A DNA stretch of 64,000 nucleotides, from positions 248,001 through 312,000 of the forward strand of contig NZ_JAUZDX010000001.1 of NCBI RefSeq assembly GCF_030704685.1, written 5' to 3'. The notes beneath the pieces are model-generated. The model worked only from the letters and a program-made list of their open reading frames with translations, had not been told where the DNA came from and made no database searches. This document shows positions 18,104 through 25,465 of the stretch, in pieces. A program made the translations under genes and the position numbers. The first letter of the stretch is position 1; each line of letters opens with the position of its first letter. Source of the stretch: Acidovorax sp. A1169. Lineage in GTDB: Bacteria > Pseudomonadota > Gammaproteobacteria > Burkholderiales > Burkholderiaceae_C.

Positions 18104-19131
18104 GCACCGCCATCGCCATTACCCAGGGCGATCCCTCCGGGATCGGTCCTGAAATCATTGCCAAGGCTTTTCGCGATGCGCCGGACGACCTGCGCGGCTG
18201 CTTCGTGGTGGGTGACGTGGCCACGCTGCGCCGTGCTGCGCAGTGCATCGAGCGCCCTGGCATGCCGACCCTGCCGGTGGCGGTGATCGATACACCGGCG
18301 CAGGCCCTGCAGGCGCCGCCGCGTTGTGTGCCTGTGTTGCCGTTGCCGGGCCTGCCGGGGCTACAGCCCTGGGGGCAGATAGGCGCCGAGGCCGGTCGCG
18401 CTGCGGCGGACTGCGTGGTGTGGGCAGCGCGCGCCGCGCTGCACGGCGAAGTGGCGGCGCTGGTGACGGCCCCCCTGCACAAGGAGGCGCTGTCGGCCGC
18501 CGGTGTGGACTATCCAGGCCATACCGAGCTGCTGCAGGCCGAGGCAGCCCGGCACCAGGGCGTGCCTTTGGCCGCCATGCCGGTGCGCATGATGCTGGCC
18601 AGCGACGAACTGCGCACGGTGCTGGTCAGCATCCACATGTCGCTGCGCGATGCGATCGAGGCCGTGACGCCTGCCAACCTGGCGCAGACGCTTCAGATCA
18701 CCCATGCGGCCCTGCTGCGCACCCTGGGCCGCGCGCCGCGCATCGGCGTGGCGGGGCTCAACCCGCACGCGGGGGAGGGCGGCCTGTTCGGCCGGGAGGA
18801 AATGGACACCATCGCCCCGGCCATCGCGGCGGCCAGGGCGCAGGGCATGGACGTGCATGGCCCTTTTGCGCCTGACACGGTATTCATGCGCGCGCGCCAC
18901 GCCCCCGGCCACCCAGGCGAGTTCGACGTGGTGGTGGCCATGTACCACGACCAGGGCCTTATTCCCGTGAAGTACCTGGGCGTGGACAAGGGTGTGAACG
19001 TGACCCTGGGCCTGCCGCTGGTGCGCACCAGCCCTGACCACGGCACGGCCTTCGACATTGCAGGGCAGGGCATCGCAGATGCCTCCAGTCTGGTGGAGGC
19101 CGTGCGCATGGCGCGGCAGCTGGCGCAGTAG
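18100..19131 (+). CDS. pdxA: 4-hydroxythreonine-4-phosphate dehydrogenase
   Basis: 343 residues. IAITQGDPSGIGPEI is the PdxA N-terminal motif; PGHTELLQAEA, LNPHAGEGGLFG and AMYHDQGLIPVKYLG supply the metal-binding histidines and active-site residues. It oxidises 4-phosphohydroxythreonine to the intermediate that PdxJ condenses into pyridoxine phosphate. It is coupled by 4-base overlap to the Nif3-like gene and ends 12 bases from the converging mscL. A MocR (PLP-type) regulator is elsewhere in the window, but no link is visible. Confidence 0.95.
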   Translation: MSTAIAITQGDPSGIGPEIIAKAFRDAPDDLRGCFVVGDVATLRRAAQCIERPGMPTLPVAVIDTPAQALQAPPRCVPVLPLPGLPGLQPWGQIGAEAGRAAADCVVWAARAALHGEVAALVTAPLHKEALSAAGVDYPGHTELLQAEAARHQGVPLAAMPVRMMLASDELRTVLVSIHMSLRDAIEAVTPANLAQTLQITHAALLRTLGRAPRIGVAGLNPHAGEGGLFGREEMDTIAPAIAAARAQGMDVHGPFAPDTVFMRARHAPGHPGEFDVVVAMYHDQGLIPVKYLGVDKGVNVTLGLPLVRTSPDHGTAFDIAGQGIADASSLVEAVRMARQLAQ

Positions 19132-19143
19132 CGCCAGGGGCGG

Positions 19144-19581
19144 TCAGGGCTGCCGGTTTTTCAGGCTGTCGCGGATTTCGCGCAGCAGGGCGATGTCTTC
19201 GGGTGGTGCTGCGGGCGCAGCGGGTGCGGCCGGGGTTTCGCGCTTCAAGCGGTTGATCTGCTTGATCATCATGAAGATGATGAACGCGAGGATGATGAAG
19301 TTCACCGCCACGGTGATGAAGTTGCCGTAGGCGAACACCGGCACACCCGCCTTTTTCAGGGCATCGAGCGTCATGGCCGTGCCGGCCGGCACATTGCCCA
19401 GCACGATGAACAGGTTGGAAAAATCGAGCTTGCCAAACACCAGCCCTACTAAGGGCAGGATCAGGTCGGACACGACCGAATCCACGATCTTGCCGAAGGC
19501 GCCGCCGATGATGACCCCCACGGCCAGGTCGATCACGTTGCCCTTGACCGCAAATTCCCGGAACTCTTGTGCAATGCCCAT
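19144..19581 (-). CDS. mscL: Large-conductance mechanosensitive channel
   Basis: 145 residues. The N-terminal helix ([21 protein letters not shown]) and the pore-lining first membrane helix ([20 protein letters not shown]) are highly conserved; the second helix ([19 protein letters not shown]) is followed by an Ala/Pro stretch and a C-terminal helix bundle ([14 protein letters not shown]). It forms a pentameric safety valve that opens on hypo-osmotic shock. It is transcribed away from petABC. Confidence 0.96.
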   Translation of the reverse strand: MGIAQEFREFAVKGNVIDLAVGVIIGGAFGKIVDSVVSDLILPLVGLVFGKLDFSNLFIVLGNVPAGTAMTLDALKKAGVPVFAYGNFITVAVNFIILAFIIFMMIKQINRLKRETPAAPAAPAAPPEDIALLREIRDSLKNRQP

Positions 19582-19641
19582 GGATAACCCCTCTTGATAA
19601 TAGACAAGATGCCGAGTATTGCCCAGGTCTGTGCCCTGTCA

Positions 19642-19658
19642 AGGCGGACTGTCCGCCT
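19642..19658. promoter_or_regulatory. 17-base palindrome in the mscL-petA intergenic region
   Basis: AGGCGGACTGTCCGCCT has perfect 8-base arms around one central base. The centre is too tight for an efficient RNA hairpin, so a dimeric regulator site is more likely. It lies 23 bases ahead of the -10-like TACAAT of petA and about 60 bases upstream of mscL, so it could serve either gene. Confidence 0.4.
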
Positions 19659-19680
19659 GCAATGCCCCTTTTCACTCCGC

Positions 19681-19686
19681 TACAAT
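19681..19686 (+). promoter_or_regulatory. -10-like box of petABC
   Basis: TACAAT lies 40 bases before the petA ATG, after the palindrome at 19642-19658. GAGGAT at 19717-19722 is the petA ribosome site. No strong -35 element is seen. Confidence 0.45.
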
Positions 19687-19726
19687 TCGCGGTTGACCCC
19701 AATAGCGATGTACATCGAGGATCCCC

Positions 19727-20323
19727 ATGAGTGACACCCCAATCGACTCCAGCAAGCGGACGTGGCTGATTGCGTCCGGCTGTGCTGGTGCGGTGGGCGG
19801 CGTGGCAACCGCCGTTCCTTTCGTGAGTACCTTCCAGCCTTCCGAGCGGGCCAAGGCTGCAGGTGCGGCCGTAGAGGTGGACATTTCCGCGCTCAAGCCC
19901 GGAGAAAAAGTCACCGTGGAGTGGCGCGGCAAGCCCGTCTGGATTGTCAAGCGCACGCCGGAGCAGCTCGCCGAGCTGCCCAAGCTCGATGGCCAGCTGG
20001 CGGATCCCAAGTCCGAGCGCAAGCCCTCGGAGCTGACGCCCGAGTACGCCCGCAACGAAGGCCGTTCCATCAAGCCCGAGATCCTGGTGGCAGTGGGCAT
20101 TTGCTCGCACCTGGGGTGCTCGCCGTCGGACAAGTTCCAGACCGGCGCACAGGCCTCGCTGCCCGATGACTGGAAGGGCGGTTTCCTTTGCCCATGCCAT
20201 GGCTCCACATTCGACATGGCTGGCCGTGTCTTCAAGAACAAGCCGGCTCCCGATAACCTGGAAGTGCCGCCCCACATGTACCTGTCGGAGACCCGCCTCC
20301 TGATCGGTGAAGACAAGGCTTGA
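19727..20323 (+). CDS. petA: Cytochrome bc1 complex, Rieske iron-sulfur subunit
   Basis: 198 residues. The [2Fe-2S] ligands are C126 and H128 (CSHLGC) and C155 and H158 (CPCHGS), with C131-C157 as the stabilising disulfide. An N-terminal membrane helix (about 12-32) is preceded by SSKRTWLIAS, a weakened twin-arginine-like stretch with KR. It transfers electrons from ubiquinol at the Qo site to cytochrome c1. First gene of petABC, driven from the mscL-petA intergenic region. Confidence 0.97.
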   Translation: MSDTPIDSSKRTWLIASGCAGAVGGVATAVPFVSTFQPSERAKAAGAAVEVDISALKPGEKVTVEWRGKPVWIVKRTPEQLAELPKLDGQLADPKSERKPSELTPEYARNEGRSIKPEILVAVGICSHLGCSPSDKFQTGAQASLPDDWKGGFLCPCHGSTFDMAGRVFKNKPAPDNLEVPPHMYLSETRLLIGEDKA

Positions 20324-20335
20324 GGGAAATAAAAA

Positions 20336-21751
20336 ATGGCCCACGAATTCAAGGACATCTCCCCCAACGCCTCGGCAGGCGCGAAGGTCACCAACTGGTT
20401 CGAGAACCGGTTTCCGACCGCTTTCGATGCCTACCGCGTGCACATGTCGGAGTACTACGCTCCGAAGAACTTCAACTTCTGGTACATCTTCGGCTCGCTG
20501 TCGCTCTTGGTGCTGGTGATCCAGATCGTCACCGGGATCTTCCTGGTGATGCACTACAAGCCCGATGCCGCCAAGGCCTTCGAGTCGGTCGAGTACATCA
20601 TGCGCGATGTGCCCTGGGGCTGGCTGATCCGCTACATGCACTCCACGGGGGCCTCGGCCTTCTTCGTGGTGGTTTACCTGCACATGTTCCGCGGGCTCAT
20701 CTACGGCAGCTACCGCAAGCCGCGCGAGCTGGTGTGGGTGTTCGGCTGTGCGATCTTCCTGTGCCTGATGGCCGAGGCCTTCATGGGCTACCTGCTGCCC
20801 TGGGGCCAGATGTCGTACTGGGGCGCCCAGGTGATCGTGAACCTGTTTGCCGCGATTCCTTTTGTCGGCCCCGACTTGGCGCTGCTGATCCGTGGCGACT
20901 ACGTGGTGGGCGATGCAACGCTGAACCGCTTCTTCAGCTTCCACGTGATCGCGGTGCCGCTGGTGCTGCTGGGCCTGGTGGTCGCCCACTTGCTGGCGCT
21001 GCACGACGTAGGCTCGAACAACCCCGACGGTGTGGAAATCAAGGGCCCCAAGGCGCCCAAGGATGCCAATGGCAAGCCCCTGGATGGCGTGCCCTTCCAC
21101 CCTTACTACACGGTGCATGACATCTTCGCCGTCAGCGTGTTCCTGATGGCCTTCACGGCGGTGATCTTCTTCGCCCCCGAGTTCGGCGGCTACTTCCTCG
21201 AATACAACAACTTCATCCCGGCAGATCCGCTGAAGACGCCTGCGCACATTGCGCCAGTCTGGTACTTCACGCCGTTCTACTCGATGCTGCGTGCCATCAC
21301 CAGCGAGATGATGTATGCGCTGATCCTGTGCGTGGTGGGCGGCGCCGTGCTGGCGTCGGTCAAGCTCAAGCTGCCGGGCTTCATCAAGGCCGGTGCCGTG
21401 GTGGCCTCCCTGGTGGTCGCCGCGCTGATGCTGGCCATCGACGCCAAGTTCTGGGGTGTGGTGGTGATGGGCGGTGCCGTGATCATCCTGTTCTTCCTGC
21501 CATGGCTGGACTACAGCCCGGTCAAGTCGATCCGCTACCGTCCCGACTGGCACAAGTACATGTACGGTATCTTCGTGATCAATTTCCTGATCCTCGGTTA
21601 CCTGGGCGTGCAGCCGCCATCGGCCATCGGTGAGCGCGTTTCGCAGGTCGGTACGCTGTTTTACTTCGGCTTCTTCATCCTGATGCCGGTGTGGAGTCGC
21701 CTGGGTACGCCCAAGCCGGTGCCTGACCGTGTGACCTTTGCCGCGCACTGA
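20336..21751 (+). CDS. petB: Cytochrome bc1 complex, cytochrome b subunit
   Basis: 471 residues, a full-length cytochrome b with eight or more membrane helices and paired histidine haem ligands in helices B and D (around RYMHSTGASAFF and FHVIAVPLVLLGLVVAH). The Qo-site motif that is PEWY in mitochondria reads P307-V-W-Y310 here (APVWYFTPF), a variant I recall from beta- and gammaproteobacteria. It oxidises ubiquinol at Qo and reduces quinone at Qi. It lies 12 bases after petA. Confidence 0.97.
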   Translation: MAHEFKDISPNASAGAKVTNWFENRFPTAFDAYRVHMSEYYAPKNFNFWYIFGSLSLLVLVIQIVTGIFLVMHYKPDAAKAFESVEYIMRDVPWGWLIRYMHSTGASAFFVVVYLHMFRGLIYGSYRKPRELVWVFGCAIFLCLMAEAFMGYLLPWGQMSYWGAQVIVNLFAAIPFVGPDLALLIRGDYVVGDATLNRFFSFHVIAVPLVLLGLVVAHLLALHDVGSNNPDGVEIKGPKAPKDANGKPLDGVPFHPYYTVHDIFAVSVFLMAFTAVIFFAPEFGGYFLEYNNFIPADPLKTPAHIAPVWYFTPFYSMLRAITSEMMYALILCVVGGAVLASVKLKLPGFIKAGAVVASLVVAALMLAIDAKFWGVVVMGGAVIILFFLPWLDYSPVKSIRYRPDWHKYMYGIFVINFLILGYLGVQPPSAIGERVSQVGTLFYFGFFILMPVWSRLGTPKPVPDRVTFAAH

Positions 21752-21767
21752 GCGGGAGACAAGAACA

Positions 21768-22523
21768 ATGAAGAAACTCATCCTCACGCTGATCGCAGCC
21801 CTGGGCATTGTTTCGGGGGCGCAGGCCGCTGAAGGCGGCATTGCATGGGACAAGGCGCCCAACAAGACCAATGACCTCGCATCGCTGCAAAACGGTGCCA
21901 AGATCTTCGTCAACTACTGCCTGAGCTGCCATTCGGCGGCCTTCATGCGCTACAACCGCCTGCGCGACATCGGCCTGACCGAGCAGGAGATCAAGGACAA
22001 CCTGCTGTTCGCGACCGACAAGGTCGGCGAGACCATGAAGGCGTCCATCGATCCCAAGCAGGCCAAGGAGTGGTTCGGCGCCAATCCGCCCGACCTGACC
22101 GTGATCGCGCGCTCGCGTGCCGGCCATGGCGGCACCGGTGCCGATTACCTGTACACCTTCCTGCGCACCTTCTACCGCGACGAGACCAAGGCCACAGGCT
22201 GGAACAACCTGGTTTTCCCGAGCGTCGGCATGCCGCACGTGCTGTGGGAAATGCAGGGCGACCGCCGCCCGGTGTTCGAAGAACATGAAAGCCATGGCCA
22301 CAAGACCCAGGTCTTCAAGGGCTGGCAGCAGGTGACCCCTGGAACGGTGACGCCTTTGCAGTTCGAACAGAATATCGGCGATCTTGTGAACTACCTGCAA
22401 TGGATGGGTGAGCCCGCGCAGAACACCCGCATCCGTGTCGGTGTCTGGGTGCTGCTCTTCCTGGGTGTGTTCACGGTCATCGCCTGGAGACTGAACGCAG
22501 CGTTCTGGAAAGACGTCAAGTAA
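21768..22523 (+). CDS. petC: Cytochrome bc1 complex, cytochrome c1 subunit
   Basis: 251 residues. A signal peptide (MKKLILTLIAALGIVSGAQA) precedes the haem c site C51-L-S-C54-H55. The C-terminal membrane helix (VWVLLFLGVFTVIAWRL) anchors the periplasmic domain. An upstream in-frame start at 21738 overlaps petB, but GGGAGAC just before 21768 and the clean signal peptide favour the ATG at 21768. It accepts electrons from PetA and passes them to soluble or membrane cytochrome c. Confidence 0.96.
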   Translation: MKKLILTLIAALGIVSGAQAAEGGIAWDKAPNKTNDLASLQNGAKIFVNYCLSCHSAAFMRYNRLRDIGLTEQEIKDNLLFATDKVGETMKASIDPKQAKEWFGANPPDLTVIARSRAGHGGTGADYLYTFLRTFYRDETKATGWNNLVFPSVGMPHVLWEMQGDRRPVFEEHESHGHKTQVFKGWQQVTPGTVTPLQFEQNIGDLVNYLQWMGEPAQNTRIRVGVWVLLFLGVFTVIAWRLNAAFWKDVK

Positions 22524-22576
22524 CACGCCAGATCCATATGCCACGCCCCTTTGCCGGGGTGGGGCGGGGTCTTTAC

Positions 22577-22606
22577 AGAGTGGGTGCTTCAGGCCCCCAC
22601 TCTTTT
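22577..22606 (+). terminator. Terminator or attenuator between petC and sspA
   Basis: AGAGTGGG (22577-22584) pairs with CCCACTCT (22596-22603) and is followed by TTTGATTTTT, which runs to within a few bases of the sspA ribosome site (AGGAG, 22614-22618). A weaker C/G-rich hairpin precedes it. No separate sspA promoter is obvious, so partial readthrough from petABC is possible. Confidence 0.6.
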
Positions 22607-22627
22607 GATTTTTAGGAGCCTCCCACC

Positions 22628-23239
22628 ATGATGGTGCTTTACTCGGGAACGACCTGTCCCTTCTCCCACCGCTGCCGCTTCGTCCTGTTCGAAAAGGGCA
22701 TGGACTTCGAGATCCGCGATGTGGACCTGTACAACAAGCCCGAAGACATCAGCGTGATGAACCCCTACGGCCAGGTGCCCATCCTGGTCGAGCGCGACCT
22801 GATCCTGTACGAGTCGAACATCATCAATGAGTACATCGACGAGCGCTTCCCGCACCCGCAGCTGATGCCCGGTGACCCGGTGGACCGCGCCCGTGTGCGC
22901 CTGTTCCTGCTCAACTTCGAGAAGGAACTGTTCGTGCACGTGAACATCCTGGAGTCGCGCGCGACCAAGGGCAACGAGAAGGCGCTGGAAAAAGCCCGCG
23001 CCCACATCCGCGACCGCCTGACGCAGCTGGCCCCCGTGTTCCTCAAGAACAAGTACATGCTGGGCGACAACTTCTCCATGCTGGACGTGGCCATTGCCCC
23101 GCTGCTGTGGCGCCTGGACTACTATGGCATCGACCTGAGCAAGAATGCCGCCCCTCTGCTCAAGTACGCAGAGCGCATCTTCTCGCGCCCGGCCTACATC
23201 GAAGCGCTGACGCCCTCCGAAAAGGTCATGCGCAAGTAA
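22628..23239 (+). CDS. sspA: Stringent starvation protein A
   Basis: 203 residues with a glutathione-S-transferase fold: thioredoxin-like N-terminal half (MMVLYSGTTCPFSHRCRFVLFE contains the CPFS loop, NPYGQVPILVERD the cis-proline turn) and all-helical C-terminal half. SspA binds RNA polymerase rather than acting as a transferase and modulates stationary-phase and acid-stress transcription. It follows petC and precedes sspB, a pairing usual in proteobacteria. AGGAGCC gives its ribosome site. Confidence 0.93.
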   Translation: MMVLYSGTTCPFSHRCRFVLFEKGMDFEIRDVDLYNKPEDISVMNPYGQVPILVERDLILYESNIINEYIDERFPHPQLMPGDPVDRARVRLFLLNFEKELFVHVNILESRATKGNEKALEKARAHIRDRLTQLAPVFLKNKYMLGDNFSMLDVAIAPLLWRLDYYGIDLSKNAAPLLKYAERIFSRPAYIEALTPSEKVMRK

Positions 23240-23280
23240 TGCGTGTGCGTCCCTAGCCTGTCCCTGATTGCCATTTGCCC

Positions 23281-23820
23281 ATGAATGCCACGGAATCCAC
23301 GTCCACACGCCCCTACCTGATCCGCGCCCTCTATGAGTGGTGCACGGACAATGGGCTCACGCCTTACGTGGCGGTGCGCGTGGACGACTCCGTGCAGGTG
23401 CCGCGCGAGTATGTGAACGATGGCGAGATCGTGCTGAACATCAGTTACGACGCCACCAGCTCGCTGCAGCTGGGCAATGACTTCATCGAGTTCAAGGCCC
23501 GTTTTGGCGGCAAGCCGCGCGAGATCCTGGTGCCTGTGGGCCGGGTGATCGCGATCTACGCCCGCGAGAACGGGCAGGGCATGGCGTTTCCCCCGCCGGT
23601 GGACAACCTGGCGGGCGGTGCCCAGCCGCAGATCCTTCCGTCCTCGGCGCCCGCCGAGCTGTCCCAGGTGCCGATGGCCGTGCCGTCGGCGTCGCCTGCG
23701 GACGACCGGGTGGTGCATCTGGTGCCAGGGGAGTCCCCAGCCGCCGATGGTGGAGACGGCAACCCGCCGCGTCCTTCGCCCGCTGGCGGTGGCCGCCCTG
23801 CGCTCAAGCGGGTGAAATAA
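23281..23820 (+). CDS. sspB: ClpXP protease specificity-enhancing factor
   Basis: 179 residues. The folded domain (STRPYLIRALYEWCTDNGLTP to about residue 105) binds ssrA-tagged proteins; a Pro/Ala-rich flexible tail ends in GGGRPALKRVK, which corresponds to the ClpX-binding tail motif of SspB. It delivers trans-translation products to ClpXP. A TTG two codons upstream is possible, but the ATG at 23281 is chosen. Second gene after sspA, 41 bases away. Confidence 0.94.
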   Translation: MNATESTSTRPYLIRALYEWCTDNGLTPYVAVRVDDSVQVPREYVNDGEIVLNISYDATSSLQLGNDFIEFKARFGGKPREILVPVGRVIAIYARENGQGMAFPPPVDNLAGGAQPQILPSSAPAELSQVPMAVPSASPADDRVVHLVPGESPAADGGDGNPPRPSPAGGGRPALKRVK

Positions 23821-23867
23821 GCCAGCGCACACCTTCCCGGTTCATTTTTCGGGTTGTTTTTGCAGGA

Positions 23868-23873
23868 TAAAAT
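23868..23873 (+). promoter_or_regulatory. -10 box of tRNA-Thr
   Basis: TAAAAT ends 9 bases before the mature tRNA 5' end, a normal position for a tRNA promoter. The region TTGTTTTTGC upstream could hold the -35 element, at a short spacing. Confidence 0.45.
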
Positions 23874-23882
23874 CCAGCCTTC

Positions 23883-23958
23883 GCCGGTTTAGCTCAGTTG
23901 GTAGAGCACCCGCCTTGTAAGCGGTAGGTCATCAGTTCGATTCCGATAACCGGCACCA
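23883..23958 (+). tRNA. tRNA-Thr (anticodon UGU)
   Basis: 76 bases including an encoded CCA. Acceptor arms GCCGGTT and AACCGGC pair fully; the D arm is GCTC-AGTTGGTA-GAGC; the anticodon loop CTTGTAA gives TGT; the T loop is TTCGATT. The base pair at 27-43 (C-T) and one pair in the T stem (A-C) are mismatched. It reads ACA and, by wobble, ACG codons. Confidence 0.96.
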
Positions 23959-23994
23959 TCTTTCGCCTCTTTTTTCGCCCATTCGCTGCACCTG

Positions 23995-24014
23995 ACAGGC
24001 CTATCGCCTGTTTT
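23995..24014 (+). terminator. Intrinsic terminator of tRNA-Thr
   Basis: ACAGGC (23995-24000), loop CTATC, GCCTGT (24006-24011), then TTT. It lies 36 bases after the tRNA and touches the 3' end of the convergent DciA-like gene. Confidence 0.55.
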
Positions 24015-24313
24015 CAGGTTTGAACTTTCAGCCGAATGGAGTTAACCTCCCACCCCCGGCTGCGCAAGTGCGCCTGCAATGCAGGCAGCAGTTGCCGGAT
24101 CTTGGCTGCGGCGGCATTGCTCTTGACCAGCAGGCACCAGGTGGACCCATCGATGGGCCCGGCCTGGACGGACTGGCGCAGGCCGGCAGGTATCAACAAT
24201 TCAATGGCCTTGAGCCGTTCGCTGGAGTCGCGTGTCAATGCGGTGAGCATGTGCAGCGTGGGAGATTCCGCGCTGGCTTGCTGCAGGGTGACGGCGTGGT
24301 GGCGGCGGGTCAT
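24014..24313 (-). CDS. DciA-like (DUF721) protein
   Basis: 99 residues. The C-terminal two thirds (LKAIELLIPAGLRQSVQAGP, then STWCLLVKSNAAAAKIRQLLP and LRSRGWEVNSIRLKV) match the alpha-beta fold of DUF721, which includes DciA, the ancestral loader or operator of the replicative helicase DnaB in bacteria that lack DnaC. Function here is by family only. The gene is head-to-head with the M23 peptidase gene, with only 32 bases between start codons. A GATAAT -10-like box on the minus strand (24353-24358) would lie inside the peptidase coding start. Confidence 0.75.
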   Translation of the reverse strand: MTRRHHAVTLQQASAESPTLHMLTALTRDSSERLKAIELLIPAGLRQSVQAGPIDGSTWCLLVKSNAAAAKIRQLLPALQAHLRSRGWEVNSIRLKVQT

Positions 24314-24345
24314 GGGGATGCGCCGGTGGGCGTGGAGATGTCGTA

Positions 24346-25326
24346 GTGCACCTGATTATCACGGACGCTCGTTTGGCGCGCAGTCGCGCCATTCACCTTT
24401 CCGGGGTTCGCCTTCTGCTGGCGGGCCTGGTTCTTTCCCTCGGACTCATGGTGACGGCCGCCGGCCTGTACCACTGGGTCTTCCTCAAGGGCGCGCGCGA
24501 GGGCTGGCCGGTGTTCGGCACCCTGGTGCGCCTGGTGGTGAAGGATGAATTCGCCGAGCGCGACCGCTTCATGCGCGCCAACCTGGATGCCATGGCGCGG
24601 CGGGTCGGCGAGATGCAGGCGCGCATGGTGCAACTGGAGTCCCTGGGCGAGCGCGTGCTGGGCCTGGCAGGCATGCCGGCCACCGAGCTGCGCAGCGATG
24701 GGCGCGGCGGTGCGCTGGTGAGCGCCCACAACCTGAGCATGGAAGAGCTGCAGGCCACGCTTGATGACCTGGAGCGCCTGACCAACCAGCGCGTGGACCT
24801 GATGACGGTGATGGAATCGCGCCTGTTCGACCAGCACATCCGCAAGAAGATGGTTCCCACGCATGCGCCCGTGGCCGGCAAGGCGCCGGGGTCGTCCTTT
24901 GGTTGGCGCATCGACCCCATTACCGGGCAGTCGGCACTGCACACGGGGCTCGACTTCCAGGCCGACACGGGTACGGCCATCCTGGCCGCTGCCGGCGGCG
25001 TGGTCGTGACGCAGGAATACCATCCGGCCTACGGCAACATGATCGAGGTGGACCATGGCAACCAGTTGGTGACGCGCTATGCCCACGCCTCGCGTACCCT
25101 GGTGAAACAAGGGGACATCGTGCGGCGTGGCCAGAAGATTGCCGAGGTGGGCACCACCGGGCGTTCCACGGGCCCGCACCTGCACTTTGAAGTGCTGGTG
25201 CAAGGGGTTTTCCAGGACCCGCAGAAGTTTCTCAGTGCCGGCAGCGCCGTTGCGGGAGGCCAGGTTGCCACGGCACAAAGGCCGGGTCTGGTGGCTGCTT
25301 CCGGCAGCCCTGCGGCAGGCAGGTAA
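24346..25326 (+). CDS. M23-family murein peptidase, membrane-anchored
   Basis: 326 residues, GTG start preceded by GGAG (24333). One N-terminal membrane helix (about 21-43) and a coiled-coil region (about 75-155) lead to a C-terminal LytM domain: HTGLDFQADTGTAILAA and HLHFEV carry the zinc ligands, with an intact HxH. It is either an active cell-wall endopeptidase or, as with EnvC-type proteins, an amidase activator; the metal residues appear complete, which favours catalysis. It precedes secA, separated by a 139-base leader. Confidence 0.9.
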   Translation: MHLIITDARLARSRAIHLSGVRLLLAGLVLSLGLMVTAAGLYHWVFLKGAREGWPVFGTLVRLVVKDEFAERDRFMRANLDAMARRVGEMQARMVQLESLGERVLGLAGMPATELRSDGRGGALVSAHNLSMEELQATLDDLERLTNQRVDLMTVMESRLFDQHIRKKMVPTHAPVAGKAPGSSFGWRIDPITGQSALHTGLDFQADTGTAILAAAGGVVVTQEYHPAYGNMIEVDHGNQLVTRYAHASRTLVKQGDIVRRGQKIAEVGTTGRSTGPHLHFEVLVQGVFQDPQKFLSAGSAVAGGQVATAQRPGLVAASGSPAAGR

Positions 25327-25329
25327 AAT
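25324..25329 (+). promoter_or_regulatory. -10-like box upstream of secA
   Basis: TAAAAT overlaps the stop codon of the M23 peptidase. If used, secA would have a leader of about 130 bases containing nested inverted repeats (25333-25390). No strong -35 element. Confidence 0.35.
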
Positions 25330-25332
25330 CGC

Positions 25333-25390
25333 GGGTCCGGCGTTCGCAGCCCTGGGTAGTGCAGTCCTTGCAATACCCGGCGGCGGACCC
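25333..25390 (+). other. Nested inverted repeats in the secA leader
   Basis: GGGTCCG (25333-25339) is complementary to CGGACCC (25384-25390), and inside it GGGTA (25354-25358) is complementary to TACCC (25374-25378). Together they could fold into one long stem in the mRNA ahead of secA. There is no open frame here that looks like a SecM arrest peptide. Confidence 0.35.
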
Positions 25391-25465
25391 ACCTGATCAC
25401 AATTCATCTTAGGGGTTTCGGTCGCTTTGCGCGCTGGTTGCAGCGGGTTAAGCGGTCCTGTTCGC

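Noticed and set aside
18959..21913. A 984-codon minus-strand open frame across pdxA, mscL and petAB
   Set aside because: It runs antisense through several certain genes and through an intergenic region, has shadow-frame composition, and no start signal.
25330..25465. A secM-like arrest peptide gene in front of secA
   Set aside because: No short frame with a signal peptide and an arrest motif is present in the 139 bases.
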